A stretch of DNA of 64,000 bases from Stramonita haemastoma (GCA_030674155.1 CM060325.1:17505370-17569369), one strand, 5' to 3'; positions 23,372 through 34,484 are shown, numbered from the stretch's first letter. A program made the numbers and translations. The notes: generated from the letters alone by a model not told the origin.

Positions 23372-23535
23372 TACACTTTAACGCACGTGCCATGCGCGGC
23401 AGAACTTAAGGAGCGTGTGGCAGAGGTGCCCTCAAGTATGGATGCTATTTCAAATTTCCATCACCCTTTTTCACCTTGTTCCAGCGCCATAAAAACAGGG
23501 GAGAAAAATGTTGGGTCAGACGTGTAAAGACTGTG
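23070..23535 (-). repeat. Family B copy 5, split by an AC microsatellite
   Basis: The minus-strand family B reads through CCTTTCCTGACAGTTACTTCCCTTCAG, CTCTAAACG, GAAATGGATGTCTCTCACTG (up to 23156). It resumes after the AC tract with CACTTTAACGCACGTGCC, GGTGCCCTCAAGTATGG and GCTATTTCAAATTTCCATCACC. The expected short linker between these halves is replaced by about 210 bases of AC repeat. Confidence 0.8.
23159..23368. repeat. AC microsatellite with ATTC and ACGC interruptions
   Basis: Pure (AC)n for about 75 bases, then three ATTCATTCACAC blocks, (ACGC)n and a second pure AC run. It lies inside family B copy 5. Confidence 0.95.
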
Positions 23536-23865
23536 CTGCATGAGACGATATGTTTTCACTAAAGAAGTCTTAAATGTATAAATAGGCCAAAATGAGTTGT
23601 TATATTTCCAGAAAAACTACAAATCATTACTGTTTTTTTATGTATGATTTAATGTGGTATGAAGTAAAGATGTAGAAGTATACAGATAAAATTCTTTGAA
23701 AAGTATGATTCATTGCTCTACCTCTAAAATTGACAAAGTTATGGGTGTTTGAATTGGGTGACACAGCAATTTGACACTCTGAGAGAAAATTGGGTTTAAA
23801 GTATTTCACACTCTAGCTAACTAACACCTTAGCAGGTCGATAAAAAAACGCTTCAAAAACACCGC

Positions 23866-24250
23866 CGCCGCTGTAGTCTAGTGGTTAGGGCGTTGGACTC
23901 GTAATCTAAAGGTTGCGGGTTTGATCCCAGCTTTCGGCTATGGCGTTGTGCCCTTGGAAAAGGCAACTTCACGGCTATTTTCTCACCCCACCCAGGTGTA
24001 AAAGGGGTACCAACCTTGTGTTGGGGGTTAACCCTGCGATAGACTGGCGTCCTATCCAGGGGGGAGTCTATGACTCTCAGTCGCTTAACGCCACAGAAAC
24101 CGGGATAAGCACCGGCCTGATGAGCCTTAGGCTCGGGACAGTCTTTAACTTTTTTTTTATACATAGGGGGACTGAATGTAAACAAGCACGTGAGTGATCA
24201 TTCCATTAGCCTCGAAATAAAAGAATAAATAAGTAAATAAATAAATAACA
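23866..24250 (+). mobile_element. SINE-D: Thr-like tRNA head with SINE-C tail
   Basis: The tRNA-like head has A box TAGTCTAGTGG (23874-23884), a CTCGTAA loop (Thr-CGT-like) and B-like box GGTTTGATCCC (23918-23928). Acceptor-stem mismatches argue against a functional tRNA. The body contains CACCCAGGTGTAAAAGGGGTACC, close to the SINE-A central motif. From about 24157 it ends with the SINE-C tail module (GGGGGACTGAATGTAAACAAGCAC, ATTCCATTAGCCTCGAAATAAAAGAATAAA). It looks like a chimera built from modules seen in the other two families. Confidence 0.8.
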
Positions 24251-24272
24251 CACACACACACACACACACACC
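24248..24272. repeat. AC microsatellite after SINE-D tail
   Basis: (AAAT)n of the SINE tail passes directly into about twelve AC units. Confidence 0.9.
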
Positions 24273-24575
24273 TATCTCATCACAGCGTGTGCGCTTGCTT
24301 GGAGACATTGCATGCATGCACATACAATATGCGTCTTTACCTGTGTACCCAGCTTATTGATATGTATACAAAACAATTTGATACAAGACCACGCCCTGGG
24401 AGCATATTCTCTACACATTAACATATGAAAGAAGTAGAGTGAAGGAAAGAAGGAATGAAAAGAAACCGTGTAGTTACGTTACGTTCTTCTATGTGTAGGT
24501 ACAAAGAGAAGAAACTGTATTATTTATTCATTATTTATTTATTCATTTATTTTATTCTTTTTTAAAATTTTATTC

Positions 24576-24722
24576 TTTTATATCGAGGATAATAAAATAA
24601 GCACTCATGTGCTTTTATTTATCCAGTCCCTGTGTGTATGCAGTTTTGTAAATATCGTCATCTTTTCCCACCGGCACACAATGGCCTACTCTTACGAAAA
24701 GCGGAACAGGATTTAACGTGTT
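24576..24722 (-). mobile_element. SINE-C fragment
   Basis: Tail with perfect AAGCAC-ATGA-GTGCTT hairpin, body through CACACAATGGCCTACTC, TTACGAAAAGCGGAACAGG and ATTTAACGTG. ATTT-type tail sequence extends to about 24520. Confidence 0.85.
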
Positions 24723-25017
24723 ATCAAAGCAGTACTATGTCTGACTCACTTTAAGTTTGTGTGTTTTTCTTTGTTTTGTTTCAGGAAAACGATCACGAAA
24801 CGTCATCTTGCTGTATATGGTACGACACAATACAACAACAGGAAGAAACAGGATGACGATGTCAGACATTAAAATTTCCACAAAGGCACTGCACTGTTCT
24901 ACACTCTGACGCTGCAGCAGTATGGAATGAAGAAACTCTATAAAGAGCAAGACAGCAAGAGGTCTGCAGAGAAGGAAGGAGCTTCCCTCTCCCCCTCCCC
25001 CTTCCCTCATACACATA

Positions 25018-25725
25018 TTTTGATGTCACCACATCCTGCCTGTTGGAGAAAGAGATTCCCCCTCATACACATGTTGTGACGTCACCACATCTTGGAGAAA
25101 GAGATTCTCCCTCATTCACAATGTTTTGACGTCACCACATCCTGCCTTTGGAGAAAGAGATTCCCCCTCATACACATGTTGTGACGTCACCACATCTTGT
25201 TGGAGAAAGAGATTCTCCCTCATTCACTTGTTTTGATGTCACCATTATCCTGCTGGAGAAAGAGGAGTCTCCCTCATACACGTGTTTTCACATCACCACA
25301 TCCTGTTGGAGAAAGAGATTCTCCTTCATACACATGTTTTGGCGTCACCACTATCCTGTTGGAGAAAGAGATTCTCCCTCATACACATGATTTGACGTCA
25401 CCACATCCTGTTGGAGAAAGAGATTCTCCCTCATACACATGTTTTGACGTCACCACATCCTGCTGGAGAAGATTCCTCCCCCTCCCCTCTCTTCATACAC
25501 ATGTTTGACGTCAAAACATCACCACATCCTGCTAGAGAAGATTCATCTAGCCCACCTCTTCATACACTTTTGACGTCAAAACATCACCACATTCTGCTGG
25601 AGGAGTTCCCATCTCATACACATGTTTTGACGTCACCACATTCTGTTGAAGAAGGTGCCTCCCCACCCCCCTCCCCTTCCCACTATACACAATCATGTTT
25701 CGGCCTCACCACATCCTCCTGATGT
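25018..25725. repeat. ~53-bp minisatellite with CRE-like palindromes
   Basis: About 13 units, 50-65 bases each: TTTTGACGTCACCACATCC, TGCTGGAGAAAGAGATTC, TCCCTCATACACATG. Eight units contain the perfect palindrome TGACGTCA (25077, 25127, 25182, 25393, 25445, 25506, 25571, 25628); others have TGATGTCA, GGCGTCA or similar. TGACGTCA is the CREB/ATF consensus (established knowledge). Later units carry CCCCTCCC insertions. The frames across it are not coding. Confidence 0.93.
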
Positions 25726-25730
25726 CATGT

Positions 25731-25928
25731 TCAGCTGCATTGGACATGGCTTCCAGTGCTTTGATCTTGTTCTTCCCCTGTGAAGTTGAGAGCCGTTTTC
25801 AGGGGATCGTTATGCAGAAGGTCCCATAAACCTTGCTGTGCTTTCTGCTGGAAGGATTTTGGGTTCGGAGACCGATCGGTCAAGTTTTTTTTTGTTAGAT
25901 TGGCATACTTTTCAGTCATGGTTTCCAT
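25731..25928 (-). other. Unassigned 65-codon open frame
   Basis: A non-repetitive minus frame (METMTEKYANLTKKNL...) between the CRE array and SINE-A. Composition is protein-like, but I recognise no domain and see no clear splice sites. It could be an exon fragment or chance. Confidence 0.2.
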
Positions 25929-25958
25929 TCTGGTTTTTCAGAAGGCAGAGTCAGCTCG

Positions 25959-26254
25959 GGGACGAGATAGCTCAGTGGTTAGAGCGCTCGCTTTCCCCCA
26001 GTCATGTTAAGCAGTATCAAGCCTAGTTGCCAATTGGATGGGTGACCGTTTGGGCGCCTTGGCTTCAGTACAGTTCCCCCAGCTCACCCAGCTGTAAATG
26101 GATACCTGCCCTCTTCAGGTCAGGGAAGGTAAAGCAGCGAGGGAGAGGAGATGGGCGCTGCCCTCAACATGATGGCCTCTAGAGAAGCTGAGGTCTCTGA
26201 CGCCTCGCTCTCCTACAACCACACAGGTTGTGGGACACCTTTACCTTTACCTTA
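25959..26254 (+). mobile_element. SINE-A copy 2
   Basis: A box TAGCTCAGTGG (25968-25978), then the 5S-like block, TTCAGTACAGTTCCCCC, CACCCAGCTGTAAATGGATACC, GGGAAGGTAAAGCAGC, GAGGAGATGGGCGCTGCCC, AAGCTGAGGTCTCTGACGCC and the end ACACCTTTACCTTTACC. The TTTACC repeat is the terminal tail. No open frame. Confidence 0.9.
26004..26056 (+). promoter_or_regulatory. 5S-rRNA-like block inside SINE-A
   Basis: GTTAAGCAG...GCCTAGTTGCC..TTGGATGGGTGACCG matches in order the 5S rRNA internal control region (A box, intermediate element and C box, AAGCTAAGCAG...TTGGATGGGTGACCG). The copy at 34633-34685 fits better, roughly three quarters identical without gaps to 5S recalled from memory. The block follows a tRNA-type A box, and I see no clear tRNA B box. 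Confidence 0.75.
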
Positions 26255-26429
26255 CAGTCTGCTCAGTCACAATGACTTGTTTTGAAGACTGGGAGTACAG
26301 GACTATGACAGCATGCTCACCCCTTGTGGTGATGTCTGGAATGCTTCTCCATTCAAAAAAAAAAATTTGCTACGCATTTCCTGTAATCCACTTCCAGTAC
26401 CTAATCTTGCTTCAAAACTTTGGGTGACA

Positions 26430-26885
26430 TAGCCGTTTTAAACTACGTTTTGCTAGCTGCCTTCTGTCATATTAAACTACGTTTTGCTGCCTTCTGTCGT
26501 ATTAAACTACGTTTTGCTGCCTTCTGTCGTATTAAACTACGTTTCGCTGCCTTCTGTCGTATTAAACTACGTTTTGCTGCCTTCTGTCGTATTAAACTAC
26601 GTTTTGACTGGCTTCTGTCGTATTAAACTACGTTTGACTGGCTTCTGTCGTATTAAACTACGTTTTGCTACCTTCTGTCGTATTAAACTACGTTTTGACT
26701 GGCTTCTGTCGTATTAAACTACGTTTTGCTACCTTCTGTCGTATTAAACTACGTTTTGCTGCCTTCTGTCGTATTAAACTACGTTTTGACTGGCTTCTGT
26801 CGTATTAAACTACGTTTTGCTGCCTTCTGTCGTATTAAATAAACTACGTTTTGCTGCCTTCTGTCGTATTAAACTATTATGTTCT
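26430..26885. repeat. 30-32-bp minisatellite
   Basis: About 14 units of ATTAAACTACGTTTTGCTG then CCTTCTGTCGT. Variant units have GACTGG or CTACC in place of CTGCC; CTACC and GACTGG units alternate in the middle. A period-30 plus frame gives a ten-residue peptide repeat (FAAFCRIKLR), but 31-32-base units break the phase, so coding is unlikely. Confidence 0.95.
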
Positions 26886-28015
26886 ACCTTCTGTTATACA
26901 GATTGTTATCATTGTCTCAGGATTAACTTGGATTTTTTTCAGCCCCCCCAAAAATGCAGGTTTTTTTCCCTGTATGTTGTGAGAAAAGAATCAAACCCAA
27001 TGGAAGCTACCGCATTGGAAACATCTACGACAATAAAGTGAAACCAGAACTTGTCTGTTGGAGTCGAAGCCAATCACAGTTTTAGACTCAACTCTAAAAC
27101 CTTTTCAAATTGTTTTAGATTTTAAAAATAGTATTTCAAAAACATTATGTGTTTAGAGAAACAGTAATACGTTATGATCTTGAAATAGAGCTTTCAGATG
27201 TGCTGAAATTTTTTTTCAGATCAACAAAGGCTGAAAAAAAATTCAGAACCGGCTTCCGTATTAATATCATTGTGCAGTATAATTTCTAGGCAGGGGGCTG
27301 AGACAGCCATGACATGGAAATCTTAGATTATCACTTCATGAGAGCTCAAACAGATCAAAGGATATTTTCAGTGTGCACTGTAACTGTGTAAAGATTCTGG
27401 TTTTTAAATAAATAGCACAGAGAAAGTTAAATTTCAACACACAGATAAAAGAACAGATATGTTGCCAAACTTCTGTAAAATGATGTTCACTGATAAAACA
27501 ACAAAAAAACACACAACGGCTTTTCATATGCGTTTAAAAGCCTCCAAACATCGGCAGATGACGGAAAAGAAAGTTCTGACATTCATCCCTCTAGGAAAGG
27601 TAGCAGGGTTTCAATATGTTGGTAGCAAAACAACACAGACAGGAGTAAACATTCGGATATACAGCAAACTTGCAGACGATGGTTTGATGCTGATGATAGA
27701 ACGCTGACCAAAAATATGTTGCGGGTTTTCTGGGACATGAGGCTGACCAAGGTAGGATCCCAAACCACTTTTTAGCCTAGCATGCGTTTTGTGCGAGTTC
27801 AAACTGACCGGCATGCATGGCTTTGCGGAGGATACTTTGCGACTGTTTGCTTTTGTTCACCGTTTAACGTCTTACGAAAGACATAAGTTTTTGTTTTGTT
27901 TGTTTGTTTTTCTGTATCTCTCTCGCAGTTTCGGTTTGGTCATATTTTGAACATGTTGGATGCAATAAATCCTTATGCTTTGCATTTGTTAAAGCAGGGG
28001 ATTGTTTGGTGCCCT
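26886..28015. other. Unassigned DNA
   Basis: No gene or family match recognised. Small frames at 27459-27707 (+) and 27611-27814 (-) lack known motifs. Confidence 0.4.
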
Positions 28016-28037
28016 GTATGTTTATCTCTGCCTCGTG

Positions 28038-28080
<43 letters not shown>

Positions 28081-28297
28081 GTCTATCTTCTTCTGTCTGT
28101 CTGTCTGTCTGTCTGTCTGTCATTCTTGTCTTGTGCCTTGCAGCATGCGAACTCCTGCTTTGCCTGTCCTGTATATTGTATTTGTTTCTTTCCTCTTTGC
28201 TATTCTTCCTGTCTGTCTGTCTGTCTCTCTTCTCATCTCATCTTGTCTGTCTGTCTCTCTTCTCCTCTCTTCTGTCTTCTTCTCTCTCTTCTCTCTG

Positions 28298-28338
<41 letters not shown>

Positions 28339-28450
28339 GTCTTCTGTTTTCTGTCTTTGTCTGTCTCTGTTTCACTCTCTCTGTCTGTCTGTGTTTGTCT
28401 CTTATGTTGTCTCTCTTCACATCTCTCTCTGCTCTCTCTCTGTCTCCCTG
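28038..28450. repeat. TATC, TGTC and TCTC/TTCTC cluster
   Basis: Ten or so TATC units (28040-28088), (TGTC)n to 28122, unique spacer, then CT-rich sequence with TTCTC and TGTC variants. Confidence 0.93.
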
Positions 28451-28454
28451 AATT

Positions 28455-29245
28455 AAAGATGTTTATGCACAAGAGTGGAATGGGCCTGTCATGGTCAAAG
28501 CAAAAACAATAGACTGTTTAAAGATAACTTTGAATTGAACACTATTTTGAAATTATAGATAAAAATGTTTGGGACTGATTAGTAAAACTTCGTCTTAGTG
28601 TGCTACCGATTAACCGATGAGTTTTCAGAACTTTCAAGAATACTTACTACATGTGTGTAAGTTGTGTAATGTATTGGAAGATGAAGAGCATTTTATAAAG
28701 AGTTGTATTCTTATGAGGATTTGAGGCATAAATATCTAGACCATATAGATCAACAATGTAGACCTATACATCTACTAAAATACGGTTCTGTTCCAACCAT
28801 TTGCAATTTAAGTTTCTATCTTTTCAATGCCTTAAAAGTACGGCAGGATTTGGTTGAGAGCTTGAGGGACTAACAAGGAGAATATGATTGTTTAAAGTAG
28901 GTCATTTGTCCAATGCATTATGAAGGACCCATTCCACTTTTGTCATGCCTTGGCAGTTGCCACATTTGTTACAAATTAATTTCCGTTTTTGCTTTGTTTT
29001 GTTTTCCTTTGTTTTGCTATTTTGTTTGACCCCTGAAAATAAACATTGTTCATTGTTTATTGTTCTGTCTGTCACTCTCTTGCTCTGTCTGTGTATCTCG
29101 TCTCTGTCTGTTGTCTGGTCGTCATTCTGTCTGTTTCTTGTCTCTCTCTACTCTCCTTAGTCAACATCGTAACCTCATCTCTAATCTTCTTTCCAACCAT
29201 CTTCAATTAAGTTTCTATCTTTTTCACATCCTTAACTACTCATCT
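28455..29245. other. Unassigned DNA with a short internal duplication
   Basis: No gene recognised. The stretch 28792-28836 (TTCCAACCATTTGCAATTTAAG, then TTTCTATCTTTTC) recurs at 29191-29236 with a few changes. Confidence 0.45.
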
Positions 29246-29249
29246 CTGG

Positions 29250-29465
29250 TGAAGTTGAAAAGTTATATGCTTGTTCCCATAATTATCATCTCTCTGTCCC
29301 TCTTTGGACCCATTTCCTGTTAAATGTCTTCTTAGTTGCCTTTTTTAAATTATTTCCTGTCATAATCTCTCACTCTGTTCTGTCTCTTTACTTTTCTATT
29401 TTACTGTAACATTAACTTTTCCATCAATCTCCGCATTTTCCTCTCTGTCTATCTGTCTTCTGTCT

Positions 29466-29527
<62 letters not shown>

Positions 29528-29798
29528 CCTCCTCTCTCCTCTCTCTCTCTCCTCTCTCTCTCTTCTCTGCTATGTAATAGTTCATACGCTTGTTCCCATC
29601 TTTTACTCTCTGTCTCTAGTCTCCCTTTTCCGGTTAACTATCTTTCCTAGTTGTTGTGTTTTTTTATCTTTCTCTGTCATAATCTCTCACTCTGTCTGTC
29701 TCTATACCTTTTTCTCTGTAACATTCACTTTTCCATCAATCTCTGCCTTGCCTTCTGTCTGTCTGTCTGTCTGTCTTCTGTCTGTCTGTCTGTCTGTC

Positions 29799-29847
<49 letters not shown>

Positions 29848-29858
29848 CTCCTCTCTCT

Positions 29859-29890
<32 letters not shown>

Positions 29891-29892
29891 TA
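29250..29892. repeat. ~315-bp tandem duplication ending in CT tracts
   Basis: Unit 1 (about 29255-29570) and unit 2 (about 29571-29892) share in order GCTTGTTCCCAT, CTTAGTTG/CCTAGTTG, CATAATCTCTCACTCTG, CTGTAACATT(A/C)ACTTTTCCATC, AATCTC(C/T)GC, (TGTC)n and (CT)n. Both end in a CT microsatellite, so the duplication includes the repeat itself. Confidence 0.85.
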
Positions 29893-31100
29893 GAACTTTC
29901 CCCTGAAGTCTGAATGCGGCTACCTTAATAGTGAGGGGAAAATGGTTACACGCACAAAATCTCACTATTGATGAACCTCGAATCTCTAGCCGAGGAAGGG
30001 GAAAAAGAATGAGTTTTAAATGCTAAAAAGAAATAAAAATTACATCACCATCAACAACAGCAAAAACGCCAGGTCTGTCTACGATTGTACAATATGTAGC
30101 TCATGTTATAGGGTTAAAGACAACAAAATAGTTGTCTTATGTCGTTTGGACAACGACATTGCTTTCCACCTGTTTAAAACAGTCCTATACAGTGATGATG
30201 GCAACAGGAAAGTGAGAGGCTACTTTCCCACTCACGGATTGCTACTTTACAGTTTACTCTTTAGTGATTGACTATGACTCTCTGACTAGGAGGCTTGACT
30301 TGCACAGTCCTTATGTGCTGTGGCCCAGGGGGCTAGTTGGCCTTTGGAGAACATCTCCAACACTGACTGTCCTTATGCCCTCTTGGCCGAGAGAGTGGGG
30401 GTGTGCTGTGGGCAAGGCACCTCCACTATAATCAAATTTCTGCCCCTTTTTCGAAACAGTAGCTGCCTCCTCTGCTGTTTTGGAGGTCATCGTCGAACAC
30501 GACGGACAAACATAATAAATGTATACAATGATGACGTGAGGCTTGCGCGAGAAGATGGAAAGTCTTGTAGAGGCTACAGAAATCACATGGTGCCGTATCA
30601 TTATTGGCTATTTGTTTGAAGGCCATAGACAAAACAGGATACACACAACCAGATTCCCATATCATCGAGTAAGGTGTTGTAAGTCATGGGCTGTCCTGTC
30701 ACCTCAGATGCTGGTTGTCCTTCATAGATGATGGGTCGATCGATGTTGTATGCGAGTGTAAGTGTTAAAGAACATATTCGTATTAGTCATAGAGGCGTCA
30801 TTAATAGCCATGTTTTGTGTCAGAGCCTTCTCAATATTCTACAGGCCAGCCAAGACATGTCACAGTACAGCAATCCAGTGATGTGCATGAATGAGTGGAT
30901 GTGTGCGCGCACTTGCGTGCGTGTATGTAAGCACGAGCGCGCGCGCGCGTGTATGTGTGTATGTGTGTGCCCGCGAGAGCGCGCGTGTGTGTGTAAATCA
31001 GAAAGAAGGAGGGAACTCGCAACATCTGAATAGATGTCTGGGAATCAGATTTTTATTCTTAAAGAGCTCTGTGGGTTAAATTCTTCTCTCCTCATTTGGG
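29893..31100. other. Unassigned DNA
   Basis: No gene recognised. The segment 30290-30480 (GGCCCAGGGGGCTAGTTGGCC, GTGGGCAAGGCACCTCC) has SINE-like composition but no second copy in this window. A GCGC/GTGT patch lies at 30900-31000. Confidence 0.4.
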
Positions 31101-31114
31101 TCTTAAATGTGTTT

Positions 31115-31345
31115 ATACCCCCGAACAGCCTGACGTAAAGGGAGGGCACGGGGAGGAGGGCCCGGGGTAGTGTAACCTCCCTGTTGGCAACCACTTGACT
31201 TGGCTGATGGCTTTATTTTCCCAGGGGGAAGTTGATTCCCCCAATTTCGCCCCCTACCCGGAAATGGCTGGCATACTGGCCATACTTGCCACTCAACTAG
31301 CTTTTGCACGCTCTGCAGGCGACATACCGCCAGGGTTTTTTGTTG
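31115..31345 (+). repeat. Family F copy 1
   Basis: Shares with 33370-33605: CTTGACTTGGCTGATGG, TTTTCCCA, GAAGTTGATTCCCCCAATTTCG, CCCCCT, GGCATACTGGCCAT and TGCCA(C/G)T. The minus-strand translation GRGRNWGNQL is similar in both copies, but no long frame is conserved. Confidence 0.7.
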
Positions 31346-31399
31346 TTGCTTTTTTAACTGCGTTATGATGGAGCAACCCCCTTTCCCTACCTCCCCCCT

Positions 31400-31612
<213 letters not shown>

Positions 31613-31618
31613 AAGCTT

Positions 31619-31676
31619 TGAAAAAAGCACATAAGTGCTTATTCCATCATACTCGATATATAAAGAATAAATATAT

Positions 31677-31680
<4 letters not shown>
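31619..31680 (+). mobile_element. SINE-C tail fragment
   Basis: Only the tail: AAAAAAGCAC-ATAA-GTGCTTATTCC, ATCATACTCGATATATAAAG and AATAAATATATAAAC. The hairpin stem is perfect; AC repeats flank it on both sides. Confidence 0.8.

Positions 31681-31745
<65 letters not shown>
31679..31745. repeat. Pure AC microsatellite
   Basis: About 33 AC units, continuous with the SINE-C tail (ATATAAACACAC). Confidence 0.97.
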
Positions 31746-31746
<1 letters not shown>

Positions 31747-31819
31747 GAAAAAAGTACGATGCAAACACTGTATTGGGACAGAAGTAGGATGACGTGATCG
31801 AAAAGATAACGCGGGCTGA

Positions 31820-32016
<197 letters not shown>

Positions 32017-32077
32017 ATGAAGGTTGTATTCATATTTTATGTTTTCAAATTCGCCCCCCCCCCCAACTCCTCTCCTC

Positions 32078-32235
32078 TCCCCAGTCATGGTAACTCCTTG
32101 AAGTTGCTTATGGCTTCGTTTTCCCAAGTTAAAGTTGATCCCCCCCCCCCCCACCGCCGACACCTATTCTACCCAGAAGGAACTGGTGGGGTTGAGGTGA
32201 TGGTCATAGTTGCCAGACATGAAGTCTAGTCTTCC
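32078..32235 (+). repeat. Family F copy 2
   Basis: Shares TTGCTTATGGCTTCGTTTTCCCA, GTTAAAGTTGATCCCCCC and CATAGTTGCCAGAC with the other two copies, though more diverged. The C run at the GATTCCCCC position has expanded to about 14 bases. Confidence 0.6.
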
Positions 32236-32299
32236 CACAGTCTGTCCTGCAGGTCACAGGCCATTTTCTTTAGCACATTGCCGTAGAATACAGATTCTG

Positions 32300-32835
32300 C
32301 CCACTCCAAACAACGTTCGCACACATGCACACATGCACGCACGCAAGCACACACACACACGCACACCACACACACACACCTATACCGAGAGAGGGGTACA
32401 AGAAGAAAACTGGGTGGATGCGAGTCTCTTACGGCATGCATTGCCAAGGCGATGCGGTGGAATTATAAAGAATAGCTAGTATTCCAAATAATCTCTTTGC
32501 CACTTCGTATGAAAATGAGTGTGTTCCCATGATCCTGGTGTTTGTAAGGGGCTGGTTTGACAGGGAAAAAGGGGATGGAAGAAAACACACTATAATGTGA
32601 ACATAAATGTGACAACTGTGTGACATGTGACATAGATCTATGTGTGTATACGTGTATTTGTATTCATGTGTGTGCACGTGCATGCGTGTGTGTGTGTGCG
32701 TGCATGTATGTGCGTACTTTCTTCATCTTGGAAACTGGACCATTGTGAAGACAGTGATGGTAGAACAATACCTAAAGAGGTTATTAGGCACTGTCCTGTG
32801 TATATCATGGTAATGCTGCGAAATTAAAATATGAA
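32300..32835. other. AC-rich then unassigned DNA
   Basis: A short AC/ACGC block at 32318-32385, then no recognised feature. GTGT/GCATG patches occur at 32640-32710. Confidence 0.5.
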
Positions 32836-32837
32836 TT

Positions 32838-33365
32838 ATAGCTGGTATGTCCTTTTTTTGCCATTATAAGAGTTATCCCTCATATACGTTGCATAAAAGC
32901 AACAACTCGAAGCACGTGAATTCTGCCAAAAAGGGAAGTTGATGCACCATCTACTAAAGTCTGCCAAAAGGAGAAGTAAAATTAATGCGCCATCCTCATA
33001 AAATATGCCAAAAAGCGAAGTAAATGCACCATCTACATAATTATACTCTACCAAAAAGAAAGGTAAAGGCATCATCTACTCTGCCAAAAAGAGAAGTGAA
33101 TACACCATCTATTGTGCCCAAAAGATAAGTGAATGCACCATCTACGTAATATAAGCTCTGCCAAAAAAGAAGAAAATCCACCATATATATACAAAAGTCT
33201 GCCCAAAAGAGAAGTAAATGCACCAACTACCTAAACTTTGCCAAAGAAAGAAGTAAATGCACCTCCTATTCTGCATCCCCCCCCCCCCCCCCCAAAAAAA
33301 AAAAAAAAAAGTTAGCGCGCCATTATACGTAAACTCTGGCAAAAAGAGAAGAAAATGCACCACCA
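32838..33365. repeat. ~35-40-bp GCCAAAAAGAGAAG minisatellite
   Basis: About 14 degenerate units of TCTGCCAAAAAGAGAAGTAAA then TGCACCATCTAC. Some have CATAA or ATATAA insertions. A poly-C/poly-A run (33277-33311) lies between late units. No coding frame survives the indels. Confidence 0.9.
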
Positions 33366-33369
33366 TGTC

Positions 33370-33605
33370 AGCCTGTATGGGAAACCCCCAGCAGAGCGTA
33401 TAGGGGAGAACGTGGGGCAGTGATACTTTGCCCCCTCCAGGCAAACCCTTGACTTGGCTGATGGTTTTGTTTTCCCATGTTGAAGTTGATTCCCCCAATT
33501 TCGCCCCCTGCTCAGAAATTGTTGGCATGCTGGCCATTCCTGCCAGTTATCAACCCTTCTTACCACGATCCAACACGCCTGCTGCTTTGGCCACACACCA
33601 CAGAT
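33370..33605 (+). repeat. Family F copy 3
   Basis: Directly follows the minisatellite. CTTGACTTGGCTGATGG, TTTTGTTTTCCCATGTTGAAG, TTGATTCCCCCAATTTCG, CCCCCTGCTCAG and GGCATGCTGGCCATTCCTGCC match copy 1. Confidence 0.75.
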
Positions 33606-33609
33606 ACGT

Positions 33610-34482
33610 GGAAGAGGTGAAGAAGTATATTATTATTCTTCTCTGAGTGGTCCTGAGGCTGCTGCACTTGCTTTAGATTTTGTCAGTTTCCCTTCTGTTT
33701 TTCTATATGTCTTGCATTCGTATCGCATGTACTAAGGTACCCATAGAAAAAAAAAGAAACCCTCCCTTTTTGTGCAAGACTTAACCTCTGACTCGCGTGA
33801 CTGCACAGATTTGGTAGGGGTTTTTGTTGTTGTTTTTTCTAACACTGTGCCCTCTCAGTCCTTAGTTGTCTGCGAACTTCCTAACCACAATCAGTATGCA
33901 TGCGCAAGGCCAACACTGTAGGAACATATTAAGCAATCCACATTTGATGATCACTTCCAACTTTCTCGTGACTGCCTGGTATTGCGTTAAGTCCTCAATC
34001 CCCAAAACAAATGCATAGTGGATTCTTTCATACTTAAAAAAATCAATGAAAATCAGCACCTTTTTTTTTTTTACTTGGACTCTATAGAAGATACTACATA
34101 ACCCATAAGTCTAAAGCCAGAATGTACCCTTAGGGAAAAAAAGAGAAATCTTTGGGCTAGTTTATATTGGAGGCGGGTATTTGTGGGGTGGAAGGTGGAG
34201 GGGGTTACGATTATTGTTTTAGGGTACCAGAGACAAACCACTGATACACATGAGTAAGAAGGATGAAAAACATGTAACCTGAAGATTGCTTGTGTTCCTC
34301 TGCTGATGACCCCACACTTACTTACCTATGCGAAAAGGTTAGCAGTTAACGATGAAGAAATGAAGTACAGTGTTTAATGATCTGGGAAAAAGAATCAGTC
34401 CTAAAACTTTCCTTCAATTTGCGCAGATTGTATGTAGGTCACACACAGGTTGATTTTTTACGAACCTCTCCCTCTGCCCTCA
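33610..34482. other. Unassigned DNA
   Basis: No gene or family match seen. Confidence 0.4.
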
Positions 34483-34484
34483 CG

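Noticed and set aside
23868..23942. Functional tRNA-Thr gene
   Set aside because: The A box and anticodon loop look good, but the acceptor stem has several mismatches and the sequence continues into a SINE body and tail.
25148..25722. CRISPR-like array at the CRE minisatellite
   Set aside because: Units are contiguous with no unique spacers, have variable length, and the context is eukaryotic.
26420..26717. Possible ten-residue repeat protein (FAAFCRIKLR)
   Set aside because: The phase is broken by 31- and 32-base units, and no start, splice or signal context is present.
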